Origin: Bacillota bacterium
GTDB taxonomy: Bacteria > Bacillota > Dethiobacteria > Dethiobacterales > Dethiobacteraceae
Direction: 5' to 3'
DNA length: 50,991 nt
Assembly: GCA_018725565.1 (NCBI GenBank)
Contig: QLUR01000019.1
Coordinates: forward strand, 1 to 50,991
Position 1 is the first letter of the stretch, and every line of letters starts with the position of its first letter. Below, one piece after another: positions 1 through 9,027 of the stretch. Both the position numbers and the translations under genes were made by a program. Below the pieces are notes generated by a model. It was not told where the DNA came from, did no database searches, and saw only the letters and a list, made by a program, of their open reading frames with translations.

Positions 1-107
1 AGCCGCCTTGGCAGAACAGCTTCTTGCACCGTCTCCGGTGCCTACTTCGCATGGCATCCCTGTTCAGTTCTCAAAGAGCAAGTGTTTTCTTGCCGCCAGA
101 CAGCGAC
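1..107 (-). other. rRNA operon leader (partial, runs off left edge)
   Basis: Read on the minus strand, this stretch starts just after a consensus promoter and carries CTCTTTGAGAACTGAAC, which closely resembles the element found ahead of 16S genes or in rRNA spacers of Firmicutes (usually CTTTGAAAACTGAACA). A perfect 6-bp hairpin (26-41) follows. No protein-coding frame makes sense here. I infer that a 16S rRNA gene begins just beyond position 1, transcribed leftward. The rRNA itself is not visible, so this rests on the leader and promoter only. Confidence 0.6.
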
Positions 108-113
108 TTTTAT

Positions 114-142
114 ATATTAACATACCTTTTGGCGCTTGTCAA
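114..142 (-). promoter_or_regulatory. Consensus sigma-A promoter, probable rrn P1
   Basis: The minus strand reads TTGACA (137-142), a 17-base spacer, then TAATAT (114-119). This near-perfect promoter points out of the window to the left, into the rRNA-type leader. It lies downstream of lysS, so the rRNA operon has its own start. Confidence 0.75.
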
Positions 143-191
143 ACAGGTATATTTTGGTATTTATCAAGCCCTATTCCTGAGGCACTTTTGA

Positions 192-224
192 GGCCGGGAG
201 ACAGTCTCTCTCATTCTCTCGGCC
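192..224 (-). terminator. Weak hairpin at the lysS 3' end
   Basis: GGCCGGGAGA (192-201) pairs with TCTCTCGGCC (215-224) with one wobble, overlapping the lysS stop codon. On the minus strand it is followed only by TCAAAAG, not a clear U-run, so it is at best a weak terminator before the rrn promoter. Confidence 0.35.
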
Positions 225-1674
225 GCATGGTCGGGAACAGGATGACATCACGAATTGAAGATGAATCGGTAAGCATCATGACTAAACGGTCAACTCCTAT
301 ACCCAGGCCTCCCGTGGGAGGCATCCCGTACTCCAGCGCCTGAAGAAAATCCTCGTCCATCATGTGGGCCTCCTCATCGCCGGCAGCCCGCCTGCTTAAC
401 TGTTGTTCAAAACGCAAGCGCTGGTCAATAGGGTCGGTAAGTTCGGTGAAGGCATTGGCTACTTCACTGCCGCCGAGAAACGCCTCAAAGCGATAAGTCA
501 TGGCAGGGTCGTCACCCCTGCGTTTTGCCAGCGGGGAAACCTCGACAGGATAGTCCAGTATAAATATCGGCTGAAAAAGATGGGGCTCCACAAATTCCTC
601 AAAAATTTCGTTGATGACTTCGCCGCGAGGTGTACCATCTTTAACAGTCAGCCCCTTTTGGCGCGCTGCCGGCACCGCCTCTGCGGCGGTGCCGATTTCC
701 CTGAAATCAATACCGGCAAATTTCTTGACCGCCTCCAGCATGGTCAGGCGCGGCCAAGGCGGGGTCAAATCCAGCGTCTGTCCCTGGCAGTCCAGCTGCA
801 TTGAGCCGCACACGCTAAACGCCACCGAGGAAACGAGCTCCTCGGTAAGCACCATCATGTCCTCGTAGTCGGCATTGGCCTGATATATCTCCACAGAAGT
901 AAATTCCGGATTGTGCTTTGTAGAAATTCCCTCGTTGCGGAAGATGCGGCCCATCTCGTAAACTTTTTCCAGTCCGCCTACAATTAGGCGCTTGAGATGC
1001 AGTTCCGTGGCAATACGCAGATACAGGCCCATATCCAGGGCGTTATGGTATGTAGCAAATGGACGGGCTGACGCGCCGCCGGCCAGGGTATGCATCACTG
1101 GCGTCTCGACCTCCAGAAAACCCCTGTTGTTCAAATAATCACGGATGCCCTGAACAATTTTACTGCGCAGGATAAAAACCTTTCTGACTTCCGGGTTGAC
1201 GATTAAATCAAGATAGCGCTGGCGGTATCGCAGGTCGACATTGGTCAGGCCGTGCCACTTTTCCGGAAGAGGGCGCAGCGCTTTGGCAAGCAAAGACCAT
1301 TTTTTTACGGATACAGTCACTTCGCCGCGCCGAGTGCGGAAAACTTCTCCGCTGACACCTAACAAATCGCCGATATCAAGCAGTTCAAAGATGCCGTAAG
1401 ACTCCTCTCCCACCTCGTCCTGGCGCAGGTAGATTTGTACCTGGCCGCTTTCATCCTGCAGGTTGGCAAAAGACGCCTTGCCATGGCTGCGAATAGTCAT
1501 CAGGCGGCCGGAAAGAGCAATCAGCCGCCCCTCAAGCGCGTCAAAACGGCTGATTATTTCAGCCGCATGGTGGGTTACCGCATATTTTTCTCCATAAGGG
1601 TTAACACCAAGGCTTAACAACTTCATTATCTTCTCCCTGCGAACCAACTCCTGCTCGCTATAAAGCTCCGTCAT
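211..1674 (-). CDS. lysS: Lysyl-tRNA synthetase, class II
   Basis: Charges tRNA-Lys with lysine in the cytoplasm. At 487 residues it has the usual bacterial LysS length. The N-terminal OB-fold anticodon-binding domain covers about residues 50-150, and the class II catalytic core follows. Motif 2 is visible ([14 protein letters not shown]) and so is motif 3 near the C-terminus ([14 protein letters not shown]). The gene follows greA by 23 bases and is probably co-transcribed from the promoter at 2438-2466. It is the last protein gene before the putative rRNA operon, an arrangement seen in other clostridia. No T-box-like leader was recognised. Confidence 0.97.
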   Translation of the reverse strand: MTELYSEQELVRREKIMKLLSLGVNPYGEKYAVTHHAAEIISRFDALEGRLIALSGRLMTIRSHGKASFANLQDESGQVQIYLRQDEVGEESYGIFELLDIGDLLGVSGEVFRTRRGEVTVSVKKWSLLAKALRPLPEKWHGLTNVDLRYRQRYLDLIVNPEVRKVFILRSKIVQGIRDYLNNRGFLEVETPVMHTLAGGASARPFATYHNALDMGLYLRIATELHLKRLIVGGLEKVYEMGRIFRNEGISTKHNPEFTSVEIYQANADYEDMMVLTEELVSSVAFSVCGSMQLDCQGQTLDLTPPWPRLTMLEAVKKFAGIDFREIGTAAEAVPAARQKGLTVKDGTPRGEVINEIFEEFVEPHLFQPIFILDYPVEVSPLAKRRGDDPAMTYRFEAFLGGSEVANAFTELTDPIDQRLRFEQQLSRRAAGDEEAHMMDEDFLQALEYGMPPTGGLGIGVDRLVMMLTDSSSIRDVILFPTMRPRE

Positions 1675-1697
1675 ATCCGGCCTCCTGAGCTTTCGTC

Positions 1698-2171
1698 CTA
1701 TAAGACTTTAACAATCTGGTATTTAAGCAATCCGGCCGGAACGGTAACCTCCACCACTTCACCGGAATTTCTGCCTAAAATAGCTTTACCTACAGGGGAT
1801 TCATTAGAAATTTTGTGCTCCGCCGGGTTGGCCTCGGCTGAGCCGACAATAGTGTACTGATAATTTTCATCATATTCCAGATCCTTCAGCAAAACTGTAG
1901 AGCCTATGTCCACCCGGTCTGACACCCCCGCAGAGTCTTCAATAACCCTAACATTACGCAGCATTTTTTCAAGGGTAATAATCCTTCCTTCTATAAAGGC
2001 CTGATCGTTTTTGGCGTCTTCATACTCGGAGTTTTCCGAAATGTCTCCAAAGGAAATGGCGGTCTTGATACGTTCAGCCACTTCCCGCCGCTTGGCAGAC
2101 TTCAGGTGCTCCAACTCTTTCTCCAGCTTCTCCAGACCGCCTTGCGTCAGAATTACTTCCTTACCAGTCAT
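1698..2171 (-). CDS. greA: Transcription elongation factor GreA
   Basis: GreA binds the RNA polymerase secondary channel and stimulates cleavage of backtracked transcripts. The 157-residue product has the usual two-part layout: an N-terminal coiled coil (roughly residues 5-75, with the acidic tip around [13 protein letters not shown]) and a C-terminal FKBP-like domain (roughly 80-157, containing [14 protein letters not shown]). The ATG start is preceded by AAGGAGCGG at good spacing. It is the first gene after a consensus promoter and an unusually long leader of about 260 bases. lysS lies immediately downstream. Confidence 0.97.
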   Translation of the reverse strand: MTGKEVILTQGGLEKLEKELEHLKSAKRREVAERIKTAISFGDISENSEYEDAKNDQAFIEGRIITLEKMLRNVRVIEDSAGVSDRVDIGSTVLLKDLEYDENYQYTIVGSAEANPAEHKISNESPVGKAILGRNSGEVVEVTVPAGLLKYQIVKVL

Positions 2172-2431
2172 TTTTTCCGCTCCTTAACAGTAAATTCCTT
2201 GAAACCATCCTTTCAGGTATATGCAGCAACTCTGGCAAAAAGATTTACACCTGTCCATACCGGGCAAACTTAATCAAAGGCAAATCGCCATAACGGCGAT
2301 TTGTTACCCGCTGCACTTTATCTTTTCATCGTAAACACAGCAGCCTTTAGCTAAGGTATTGCTATCACCCAAACAGGCTAAGACAAAAAATTACGTTCAT
2401 TGCTTTATTTAATAGAAAGCTGTGTAATTTT
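2172..2431 (-). other. Long structured 5' leader of greA-lysS
   Basis: About 260 transcribed but apparently untranslated bases separate the promoter from greA. They contain a perfect 9-bp hairpin with a 5-base loop (2281-2303, CAAATCGCC/GGCGATTTG). There are also possible GCTGC/GCAGC and CCTGT/ACAGG pairings around it. I could not match it to a riboswitch or T-box. It may be an undescribed leader or simply a long untranslated region. Confidence 0.4.
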
Positions 2432-2437
2432 TTCTAG

Positions 2438-2466
2438 ATTATAAAGCAATAGGCGCCTTTTGTCAA
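2438..2466 (-). promoter_or_regulatory. Consensus sigma-A promoter for greA-lysS
   Basis: The minus strand reads TTGACA (2461-2466), exactly 17 bases, then TATAAT (2438-2443): a perfect consensus. The expected start is near 2431. It lies just after rsmB, so greA-lysS is separable from the upstream operon. Confidence 0.85.
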
Positions 2467-2492
2467 ATTCTACCCCTCCGTCTCGCGCGGGG

Positions 2493-3896
2493 TTACGTCA
2501 AAGATGACTGGCAATCAGGAAAGGCAGTCAGCCGCTTTTTGAGGCGGCAAATGAAAAAGCCGTCCATACAGTGGACGTGAGGATAGAGATGAACGCCGGC
2601 AGGGCCCGCGGTTTCCCGCCAGACTTCCGGAAGAAAGGAGCGGATGTCCTCTGCGCGGAAGGCGGGATTGCCTTCCAGAAAAGAAGCTATTACCTCGTCG
2701 GTCTCCTCGGGCTCATTGGTGCAGGTACTGTAAACCAGGATTCCGCCGGGGCGCAGCACGTTGGAGGCCGCCTGCAGCATGTCCCGCTGGACGGCGGCCA
2801 GGGTGCCGAGTTCCTGCTCCTGCCGGCGCCACTTCAGGTCCGGTTTGCGCCTGATTACCCCGCAGCCGGAACAGGGCACATCAAGCAGGATACGCTCAAA
2901 GGTGCCAAGCGAAGCGGAAGCAACCTCCCTTACGTCCAGGCAAAGCGGCCGCACGTTGACTACGCCCAGCCTGCGACAGTTGGCCAAAACCAGCTCCAGG
3001 CGGTGGGGGTAAATATCCAGGGCAATTATCTCGCCTTTGTTTTGCATCAGTTGCGCCAGATGCGTGGTCTTGCCACCCGGCGCGCTGCAGCCGTCAAGAA
3101 CACGCTCCCCCTGCTGTGGGGCTAGTATCCTGGAGGCAAGCATCGCGCTTTCCCCCTGGATTTGACACCACCCCTGCCGGTAAAGTTCCAGGGCTGCCAG
3201 CTGTCCGCCTGGAACTAGGATTACACCTTCCGGTGTTATCCGGCTGGCTTCTGCTGTCAGCCCTGCCTGCGCCAGCGCTTCCAGCAGTTCCCCGCGGCTG
3301 GTTTTCAGCGTGTTGGTGCGCAAGGTTACGGGGGCTTGCCTGTTATTGGCCGCCAGCAATGCTCCTGTTTGGACTGGGCCGAACCGCCCCAGCCAGCGCT
3401 GCACCAGCCATTCGGGATGGGCGTAAGCCAATGCCAGAGAAGCCGCCTCCGAAGTTGCCGCCTCTTTATTTTTCCGCAGGAACTCCTGCAGTGAGGGGCT
3501 GTTGCGCAGCGCCCCGCGCAGCACGCCATTCACAAACGGTACAAGGGCTTTTTTTCTGCTTTTTTTGACCAGTTCCACTGTCGAATGAACAGCAGCTGCC
3601 GGCGGCACCCGGTCAAGGTAATACAACTGGTAAAAGCCTATGCGCAGGATATCGGGCAGCGGCCTGTCCAGCCTGTCAACCTGCCGTCCTGTCACCTTGC
3701 TGATCATCCAGTCCAAAGTGGAGCGGTGAGCGGTTACGCCATAGGTGATTTCAGCCGCCAGACTCCGGTCACGACGGTCCGACACTCTCGGCAATACCTG
3801 AGCGAGAGCAAGGTTGACAAAAGCACCTTCATCAGCGATGCGGGAAAGCGCCAGCAGGCTCGCCTCCCTGGCCTCAAGCCTCTTTTGGGGCGTCAC
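2493..3896 (-). CDS. rsmB: 16S rRNA (cytosine-C5)-methyltransferase RsmB
   Basis: Methylates C967 of 16S rRNA using S-adenosylmethionine. The 467-residue protein has a NusB-like RNA-binding N-terminus (about 1-140) and a Rossmann methyltransferase domain. The SAM motif DGCSAPGGKT and the two catalytic cysteines are visible, one in LLDVPCSGCGVIRRKPD and one in LVYSTCTNEPEE. The start lies 3 bases after the stop of the upstream zinc peptidase gene, so the two are translationally close. The neighbouring fmt, def and priA genes match the usual clostridial housekeeping cluster. Confidence 0.95.
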   Translation of the reverse strand: MTPQKRLEAREASLLALSRIADEGAFVNLALAQVLPRVSDRRDRSLAAEITYGVTAHRSTLDWMISKVTGRQVDRLDRPLPDILRIGFYQLYYLDRVPPAAAVHSTVELVKKSRKKALVPFVNGVLRGALRNSPSLQEFLRKNKEAATSEAASLALAYAHPEWLVQRWLGRFGPVQTGALLAANNRQAPVTLRTNTLKTSRGELLEALAQAGLTAEASRITPEGVILVPGGQLAALELYRQGWCQIQGESAMLASRILAPQQGERVLDGCSAPGGKTTHLAQLMQNKGEIIALDIYPHRLELVLANCRRLGVVNVRPLCLDVREVASASLGTFERILLDVPCSGCGVIRRKPDLKWRRQEQELGTLAAVQRDMLQAASNVLRPGGILVYSTCTNEPEETDEVIASFLEGNPAFRAEDIRSFLPEVWRETAGPAGVHLYPHVHCMDGFFICRLKKRLTAFPDCQSSLT

Positions 3897-3899
3897 GAA

Positions 3900-4598
3900 T
3901 CAGTCCCGCCTCATCATCCCCCGCAGCAGCACCAGCCTGATCAATTGGGAAACGGCCACCGCCAAAGCGGCAATGTACGTCAGCGCAGCCGCGTTCAAAA
4001 CCTGCCTGGCGGGTGCCACCTCATCACGGGAAAGAAACCCCGCGCCTTCCAGCAAAGCCACTGCCCGGCCGGAGGCATTGTATTCCACAGGCAGGGTAAC
4101 CAGCTGGAAAACAACGGCAAAGGCGAAAAAGAGAATCCCGACATCCATCAGCCAGGCTAAGCCTCCCTGCGCAAAAATCAGGCCGGCAAAAAAGAGCGGG
4201 AAAGCCAGATGTGTGCCGATATTGGCCACTGGGAAAATATTGTTGCGGAAAGCAAGCGGGATGTAGGCATCAGCGTGCTGGATAGCATGCCCGGCCTCGT
4301 GGGCGGCAATCCCGAGAGCAGCCAGGGAATTGCTTTGGTAGACACCGGGTGAGAGCCGGACAACACGACGCCGCGGGTCGTAATGGTCAGTAAGGTTTCC
4401 ATGTCCCATCTCCACCGCTACATCGGTAAGACCCGCCTCATCCAACAATTTGCGGGCCGCACGGACACCGGTTACGCCGGAGCGGGCCGGCATGCGCGAG
4501 TAGCGCTGGTAGGTGGACTTAACCCGGCTTTGCGCCCAAAGGGCGAAAATCAGAGCCGGCATGATCAGGATAAAAGTAATGTCAGGCAAAAAGAACAT
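3900..4598 (-). CDS. YugP-type membrane zinc metallopeptidase
   Basis: Member of the neutral zinc metallopeptidase family that includes B. subtilis YugP (Zn_peptidase_2). The 232-residue protein starts with a hydrophobic segment (about 5-22) and carries HEAGH at residues 100-104 (two zinc histidines and the catalytic glutamate). At least two more membrane segments follow in the C-terminal half (around 115-170 and 205-225). Substrates are unknown for the family. It sits between the DUF116 gene and rsmB with almost no spacer, which fits one operon. The family call is confident; the role is not established. Confidence 0.9.
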   Translation of the reverse strand: MFFLPDITFILIMPALIFALWAQSRVKSTYQRYSRMPARSGVTGVRAARKLLDEAGLTDVAVEMGHGNLTDHYDPRRRVVRLSPGVYQSNSLAALGIAAHEAGHAIQHADAYIPLAFRNNIFPVANIGTHLAFPLFFAGLIFAQGGLAWLMDVGILFFAFAVVFQLVTLPVEYNASGRAVALLEGAGFLSRDEVAPARQVLNAAALTYIAALAVAVSQLIRLVLLRGMMRRD

Positions 4599-4609
4599 AG
4601 CCCATCCTC

Positions 4610-5329
4610 CTAGACAAAAAATTTGATTGCTTTTTCTACCGCTGCCAATTCTATCCGGGTATTATGACAGGGACCATGCGGCCTGTAGTTTGTCACACCA
4701 AGTACCGGTAGTTTATTGCAGTCCAGAATGCCGCTCGTCAGGTCCCGCTCACAGGCCACGGCCACAATCGCTTCCGGCCGCAGCGACTTGACTACTTCCC
4801 TGGCCAGCGTACCGCCGCTGGCGATGCGCAGATGCACCCCCATTCTCTCACCCAGAGCCAGCAGATCACCGACCGGGCAGCAACCGCAGCGCACGCAATT
4901 ACCGGCATCAACGGTGATACGCCGCGGGCATTCACTGTCCTGCAGGCAGTGCGGCAAGAGAACAAGCAGCCGGTGCGGCGGTATACTTCTGCCTTGGCGG
5001 CGTGCCCTGACCAGTTGATTATTGACTTCCACGAAAGAACTCTGGATCTTGTCCTGTGCAATCCGCAAACGCTGCCCAAACCAGAGAACCACCGGATATA
5101 GCAGAGAAACAGTAATATTGACCATGTTGTCAAACAAACGGAGAGGCCGGAAGGTAAGCAGGGAAATAACCATTCCTATAAAACCAAGCCCGACGACAAC
5201 CAGTACAGAAAGCACCAAGATTACCGCAGCCGCTAACGGATAACGGACCAGCCCGGCATCACGGTTAAAAAAACTAAGCCAGGCATAATACAAGATGCCG
5301 GCACACAACAGTAAACAGGCAGCCAACAA
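4610..5329 (-). CDS. DUF116 membrane protein with cysteine cluster
   Basis: Belongs to the DUF116 family, widespread in anaerobic Firmicutes and archaea; function unknown. Two N-terminal hydrophobic stretches (about 1-22 and 32-60) are followed by a cytoplasmic domain. That domain is rich in cysteines, including CLQDSECPRRI, CVRCGCC and a later AVACERDL, suggesting metal or Fe-S binding (inference). The start at TTG 5329 is uncertain. The frame stays open upstream to about 5360 and would add a Lys-Lys-Arg stretch ahead of the first membrane helix. It lies between fmt and yugP in the housekeeping operon. Confidence 0.85.
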   Translation of the reverse strand: MLAACLLLCAGILYYAWLSFFNRDAGLVRYPLAAAVILVLSVLVVVGLGFIGMVISLLTFRPLRLFDNMVNITVSLLYPVVLWFGQRLRIAQDKIQSSFVEVNNQLVRARRQGRSIPPHRLLVLLPHCLQDSECPRRITVDAGNCVRCGCCPVGDLLALGERMGVHLRIASGGTLAREVVKSLRPEAIVAVACERDLTSGILDCNKLPVLGVTNYRPHGPCHNTRIELAAVEKAIKFFV

Positions 5330-5383
5330 GCCCAGATAAAGCCTCTTTTTGCTTACCAGCTGTCATCACTTCGCTTCCGTTGT

Positions 5384-6319
5384 TTAATCACCCAAAACGG
5401 CACCGGCTGGCAAGCGATTGCCACGCAGGTACTCAGCCGCAGTCATTGCTTTTCCACCCTGAGGCTGAACTTTTTCCACTGAGTAGATCCCCTCGCCGGC
5501 AGCAACCAGCAGCTTCCCGCCGGTAACAGAAAGAATCATTCCGCTCACCGGCGCGCTTCCGGGACCTGGTGTGCCGGCCAGTATTTTCAGTCTTTCCTTC
5601 CGGTAAAGAGTATACGCTCCGGGCCGGGGGCTCATGCCGCGCACCAGATTATGAATTGCAGCAGCCTCAGCTTGCCAGTTGATTTTCTCCTCCTCCGGCA
5701 GCAGCGGCGGGGCATAGGTGGCTAAAGACGCTTCCTGTGCCCGGCGTGCAGTCCGCCCGGTAAGAATAGCGGTTAAGGCAGTGACAATAAGCTTAGCTCC
5801 AAGCAGCGACAATTTATCATGCAGGTCCCCCGCAGTGTCGGTGAAAGCAATAGCTGCCCGCTCCTGCAGGGCGATATCGCCGGTGTCCATTCCGGGGTCC
5901 ATGTACATGATTGTTACGCCGCTCTCTGTCTCCCCGTTGATGATGGCGCGCTGTATAGGTGCCGCACCGCGGTAGCGCGGCAGGAGCGAAGCGTGAATAT
6001 TAAGCGCCGCCACCCTCGGTACAGCCAGTATCTTTGCGGGCAAAATCCTGCCATAGGCAGCCGTGACCAGAAAATCGGGGGCAAGGCCGCCCAACTCTGT
6101 CAGAAAATGGCCGTCACTGATTTTTTCCGGCTGCAGGACCGGCAGGCCCAGACGGAGTGCTTCTTTTTTAACCGGTGACAGACCTTTTTTTTGGCCCCGG
6201 CCACCCGGCCTGTCAGGCTGTGTTACTACAGCCACCACGCGGTAAGCTTGGTGCAGTGACAACAGCGCCGGAACTGCAAAATCGGGAGTCCCCCAAAAAA
6301 CCAGGCGGGTTTCCTTCAT
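5384..6319 (-). CDS. fmt: Methionyl-tRNA formyltransferase
   Basis: Formylates initiator Met-tRNA with 10-formyl-tetrahydrofolate. The 311-residue length is typical. The formyltransferase domain fills the first 200 residues and includes the folate-site stretch NIHASLLPRYRGAAPIQ and the later DPGMDTGDI. A C-terminal OB-like tRNA-binding domain follows. The ATG overlaps the stop of def by four bases (ATGA-type overlap), so fmt and def are translationally coupled, matching their shared role in N-formyl-methionine metabolism. Confidence 0.96.
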   Translation of the reverse strand: MKETRLVFWGTPDFAVPALLSLHQAYRVVAVVTQPDRPGGRGQKKGLSPVKKEALRLGLPVLQPEKISDGHFLTELGGLAPDFLVTAAYGRILPAKILAVPRVAALNIHASLLPRYRGAAPIQRAIINGETESGVTIMYMDPGMDTGDIALQERAAIAFTDTAGDLHDKLSLLGAKLIVTALTAILTGRTARRAQEASLATYAPPLLPEEEKINWQAEAAAIHNLVRGMSPRPGAYTLYRKERLKILAGTPGPGSAPVSGMILSVTGGKLLVAAGEGIYSVEKVQPQGGKAMTAAEYLRGNRLPAGAVLGD

Positions 6320-6795
6320 TGGCCTGCCTTGGAACGGGCTTCTTCCGCAATGTGGACAGCCCGATCCACAAAAAGCACACCGTCCAAGTGGTCAATCTCG
6401 TGTTGCAGGGCTCTGGCCAGCAGCCCACTGGCGCAAATTTCCATTTCTTCGCCTTCCGGGTCGAGTGCCCGCAGCATAATCCGGTGGTCGCGCTCCACTT
6501 CCCCTTGTATACCGGGAAAACTCAGGCAGCCTTCCATATCTGTTTCCCGACCCTCACGTCCGGTAATTACCGGGTTGATCATTTTCAATAATCCGTTCTC
6601 GTCCCGGACGTCTACCACAATCACCCGCTTGCCGACACCGACTTGCGGCGCAGCCAACCCCACACCCTGAACGCTGTACATTGTTTCCACCATATCGTCA
6701 AGTAAAACCTTTAAGACCGGAGTAATTTTCCGCACTTCTTTAGCCGCCTCACGCAGTACCGGGTCACCAGCCTTACGGATGATGCGCAGCGCCAT
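6316..6795 (-). CDS. def: Peptide deformylase
   Basis: Removes the N-formyl group from nascent proteins using a bound metal (Fe2+ or Zn2+). All three family motifs are intact in the 159-residue product: GVGLAAPQVGV, EGCLSFPG (metal-binding cysteine) and QHEIDHLDG (two metal-binding histidines and the catalytic glutamate). The size fits a type 1 enzyme. The stop overlaps the fmt start, and priA lies 15 bases upstream. Confidence 0.97.
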   Translation of the reverse strand: MALRIIRKAGDPVLREAAKEVRKITPVLKVLLDDMVETMYSVQGVGLAAPQVGVGKRVIVVDVRDENGLLKMINPVITGREGRETDMEGCLSFPGIQGEVERDHRIMLRALDPEGEEMEICASGLLARALQHEIDHLDGVLFVDRAVHIAEEARSKAGQ

Positions 6796-6810
6796 ACAAA
6801 TGCAAGCCTC

Positions 6811-9027
6811 CTACAGCAAATTTTGCGGCTCAATGTCTACCGACAGGCGTACACTGTCCGCCAGAGGAGAATCACGGTGATATGCCAATGCCTCGCGGCC
6901 TGCAGCAAGCAGTTTCTCAAGCGAATCATCACGAGCCACTACCTGCCAGCGGAAGCGGCCCCTCAGCGGGGAGAGCGGGCATGGTGCCGGCCCGAGAACC
7001 TCAACCTGAGAAAGCAGCAAAGCTGCCAGCCGTTCAGCAGCGCCAGCCGCATCATCTTCCCTGCCGCCGGACAGTACAAATCGTACCAGGCGGCTGAAAG
7101 GCGGGTAACCAAGTTCCTTGCGGGCTTTAAGCTCCTGCAGGTAGAAACCTGCGAAGTCATGTGTTTTAGCGGCTAAAACAGCATAGTGGTCCGGAGCGTA
7201 CGTCTGAACTATGACCCTGCCGCCCGCTTCTCCGCGGCCGGTGCGTCCCGCTACCTGGGTAAGCAATTGAAAGGTACGTTCCCCCGCTCGGAAATCGGGA
7301 AGGTTGAGCGCTGTATCCGCCGTGATAACACCTACGAGGGTTACGTTAGGAAAATCAAGCCCTTTGGTCACCAGTTGGGTACCGACCAACACCTGATATT
7401 CTCCCTTACGAAAAGCGGACAAAATCCGCCGGTGCTCACCCTTGCGGCTTGCCGTATCGGCATCAAGACGCGCCAGCTTCCACTCAGGGAAAGCCTTTTG
7501 CAACTCGTCCTCCACCCGTTGCGTACCGGTGCCAAAATGGCGGATGTATCTTCCGGCACAAGACGGGCATACATGCGGGTAAGGCTGCCGGTGTTCACAG
7601 TAATGGCAGCGCAGTTCCCGGCCGGAAACGTGAAATTTCAAGGCCACCTGACAGTTGGGACAACGCAGGACAAAGCCGCACTCCCGGCAAAGTACGAAGG
7701 TGGCGTAAGCTCGCCTGTTCAGGAAAAGGATGGCCTGGCGGCCGGCTGCCACTGTTTCCGTAAGAGCAGACAACAGCAGGCGGCTGAATACGCTGCGGTG
7801 TCCTTCCCGCAGCTCACTGCGCAGGTCGACGATTTCCACCGGTGGCAGCGGCCGGTCAAAAATCCGGTTAGGCAGGTGGCAGAGCATGTATACTCCTTCT
7901 TCTGCCAGGCGGTAGGATTCCAGCGACGGCGTGGCGCTTCCCAGCACCACGGCAGCGCTGTGGTGCTGGGCCCTCCAAAGCGCAATATCCCGGGCGTGGT
8001 AACGCGGAGTCTCCTCCTGTTTGTAAGAGTGCTCATGCTCCTCATCAACGATAAGCAGACCGATCTTGTCCAGCGGCGCAAACACCGCCGAGCGCGCGCC
8101 CACTACCACCCTGGCTGAACCGGTCAGGACCCGGTACCACTCGTGATAGCGCTCACCGGCGGAAAGGCCGCTATGCAGGACGGCCACCAACTCACCGAAA
8201 CGGGCCGCAAAACGGTCAATCATCTGCGGTGTCAGGGAAATTTCCGGAACGAGCACGATACTGCCAAGGCCTTTTGCTAAACTTGCGGCAATCGCTTGCA
8301 GGTAGACTTCCGTCTTACCGCTGCCGGTCACCCCGTGCAGCAGGACAGTAGACTGAACCCTGCCCGTCATGGCCGCTTCTATCTCAGCCAACGCCTGCCT
8401 TTGCGCCTCTGTCAGCGTCAAATCAAGCGCATACGGCTCGTCACACCCAGTTTCAGGGCTGCGTCGTCCCCGGATTGTTTTAACACGGACTGCTTTGTGT
8501 TCCTCTTCCAGTTTAATTATACCGCTTCGCTGCCAACTGTGCAACAATCCCTGCTTCTTTATCTCCGGGAACCGCCTCAGCCAATCCGCCAGCAGTACCC
8601 TCTCATTTTCCCGTAACAGCAGCAGAGCCGGAGCTGCTGTTACCTGTTCCGACCGCCCCGTTAAGGTCACCCATTTTCTGCCGGCCCGGCGGGCAGAAGG
8701 CGGTACCATGCAGTGCAAAAAATCCAGTCTGCGGCATAAAAACCTTTCGGCTCCCCACTCCGCCAGTTCCACAAGTTCCGGTGTCAGCAGCGTTTCTTCG
8801 TCCAGAACCTGTTCAATAGCCTTGACTTCTCCTCCCGGCGGCAAGGTGGTCGTCCCCACACAATAACCGGTTACACGCCGTCCGCCAAAAGGCACAACCA
8901 CCCGGCTCCCCACCTGCAGCCTGAGAGCAGGCGGCACCCGGTAAGTAAACGGGCGATCCACTGCATCATGGTGAACGGTGACAATCACCCGGGCAAATGT
9001 TTCCATCAGGAAAGAGCCTGCGGTCAT
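6811..9027 (-). CDS. priA: Primosomal replication restart helicase PriA
   Basis: Restarts stalled replication forks as an ATP-dependent 3'-5' helicase. The 738-residue protein has the N-terminal DNA-binding domain (about 8-110), a helicase core with Walker A GVTGSGKTEVY and DEEH box (DEEHEHSYKQ), and paired zinc-binding cysteines between about residues 450 and 495. I place the start at ATG 9027 because it overlaps the stop of the small upstream gene (TAATG), implying coupled translation. A second in-frame ATG at 9006 (METFARVIV) fits the usual family N-terminus and is a real alternative. The start region sits in a hairpin (9017-9036). Confidence 0.95.
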   Translation of the reverse strand: MTAGSFLMETFARVIVTVHHDAVDRPFTYRVPPALRLQVGSRVVVPFGGRRVTGYCVGTTTLPPGGEVKAIEQVLDEETLLTPELVELAEWGAERFLCRRLDFLHCMVPPSARRAGRKWVTLTGRSEQVTAAPALLLLRENERVLLADWLRRFPEIKKQGLLHSWQRSGIIKLEEEHKAVRVKTIRGRRSPETGCDEPYALDLTLTEAQRQALAEIEAAMTGRVQSTVLLHGVTGSGKTEVYLQAIAASLAKGLGSIVLVPEISLTPQMIDRFAARFGELVAVLHSGLSAGERYHEWYRVLTGSARVVVGARSAVFAPLDKIGLLIVDEEHEHSYKQEETPRYHARDIALWRAQHHSAAVVLGSATPSLESYRLAEEGVYMLCHLPNRIFDRPLPPVEIVDLRSELREGHRSVFSRLLLSALTETVAAGRQAILFLNRRAYATFVLCRECGFVLRCPNCQVALKFHVSGRELRCHYCEHRQPYPHVCPSCAGRYIRHFGTGTQRVEDELQKAFPEWKLARLDADTASRKGEHRRILSAFRKGEYQVLVGTQLVTKGLDFPNVTLVGVITADTALNLPDFRAGERTFQLLTQVAGRTGRGEAGGRVIVQTYAPDHYAVLAAKTHDFAGFYLQELKARKELGYPPFSRLVRFVLSGGREDDAAGAAERLAALLLSQVEVLGPAPCPLSPLRGRFRWQVVARDDSLEKLLAAGREALAYHRDSPLADSVRLSVDIEPQNLL

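Noticed and set aside
8-343. Open frame of 111 codons on the plus strand
   Set aside because: It spans the rRNA-type leader and the lysS 3' end antisense, with no ribosome site or family resemblance.
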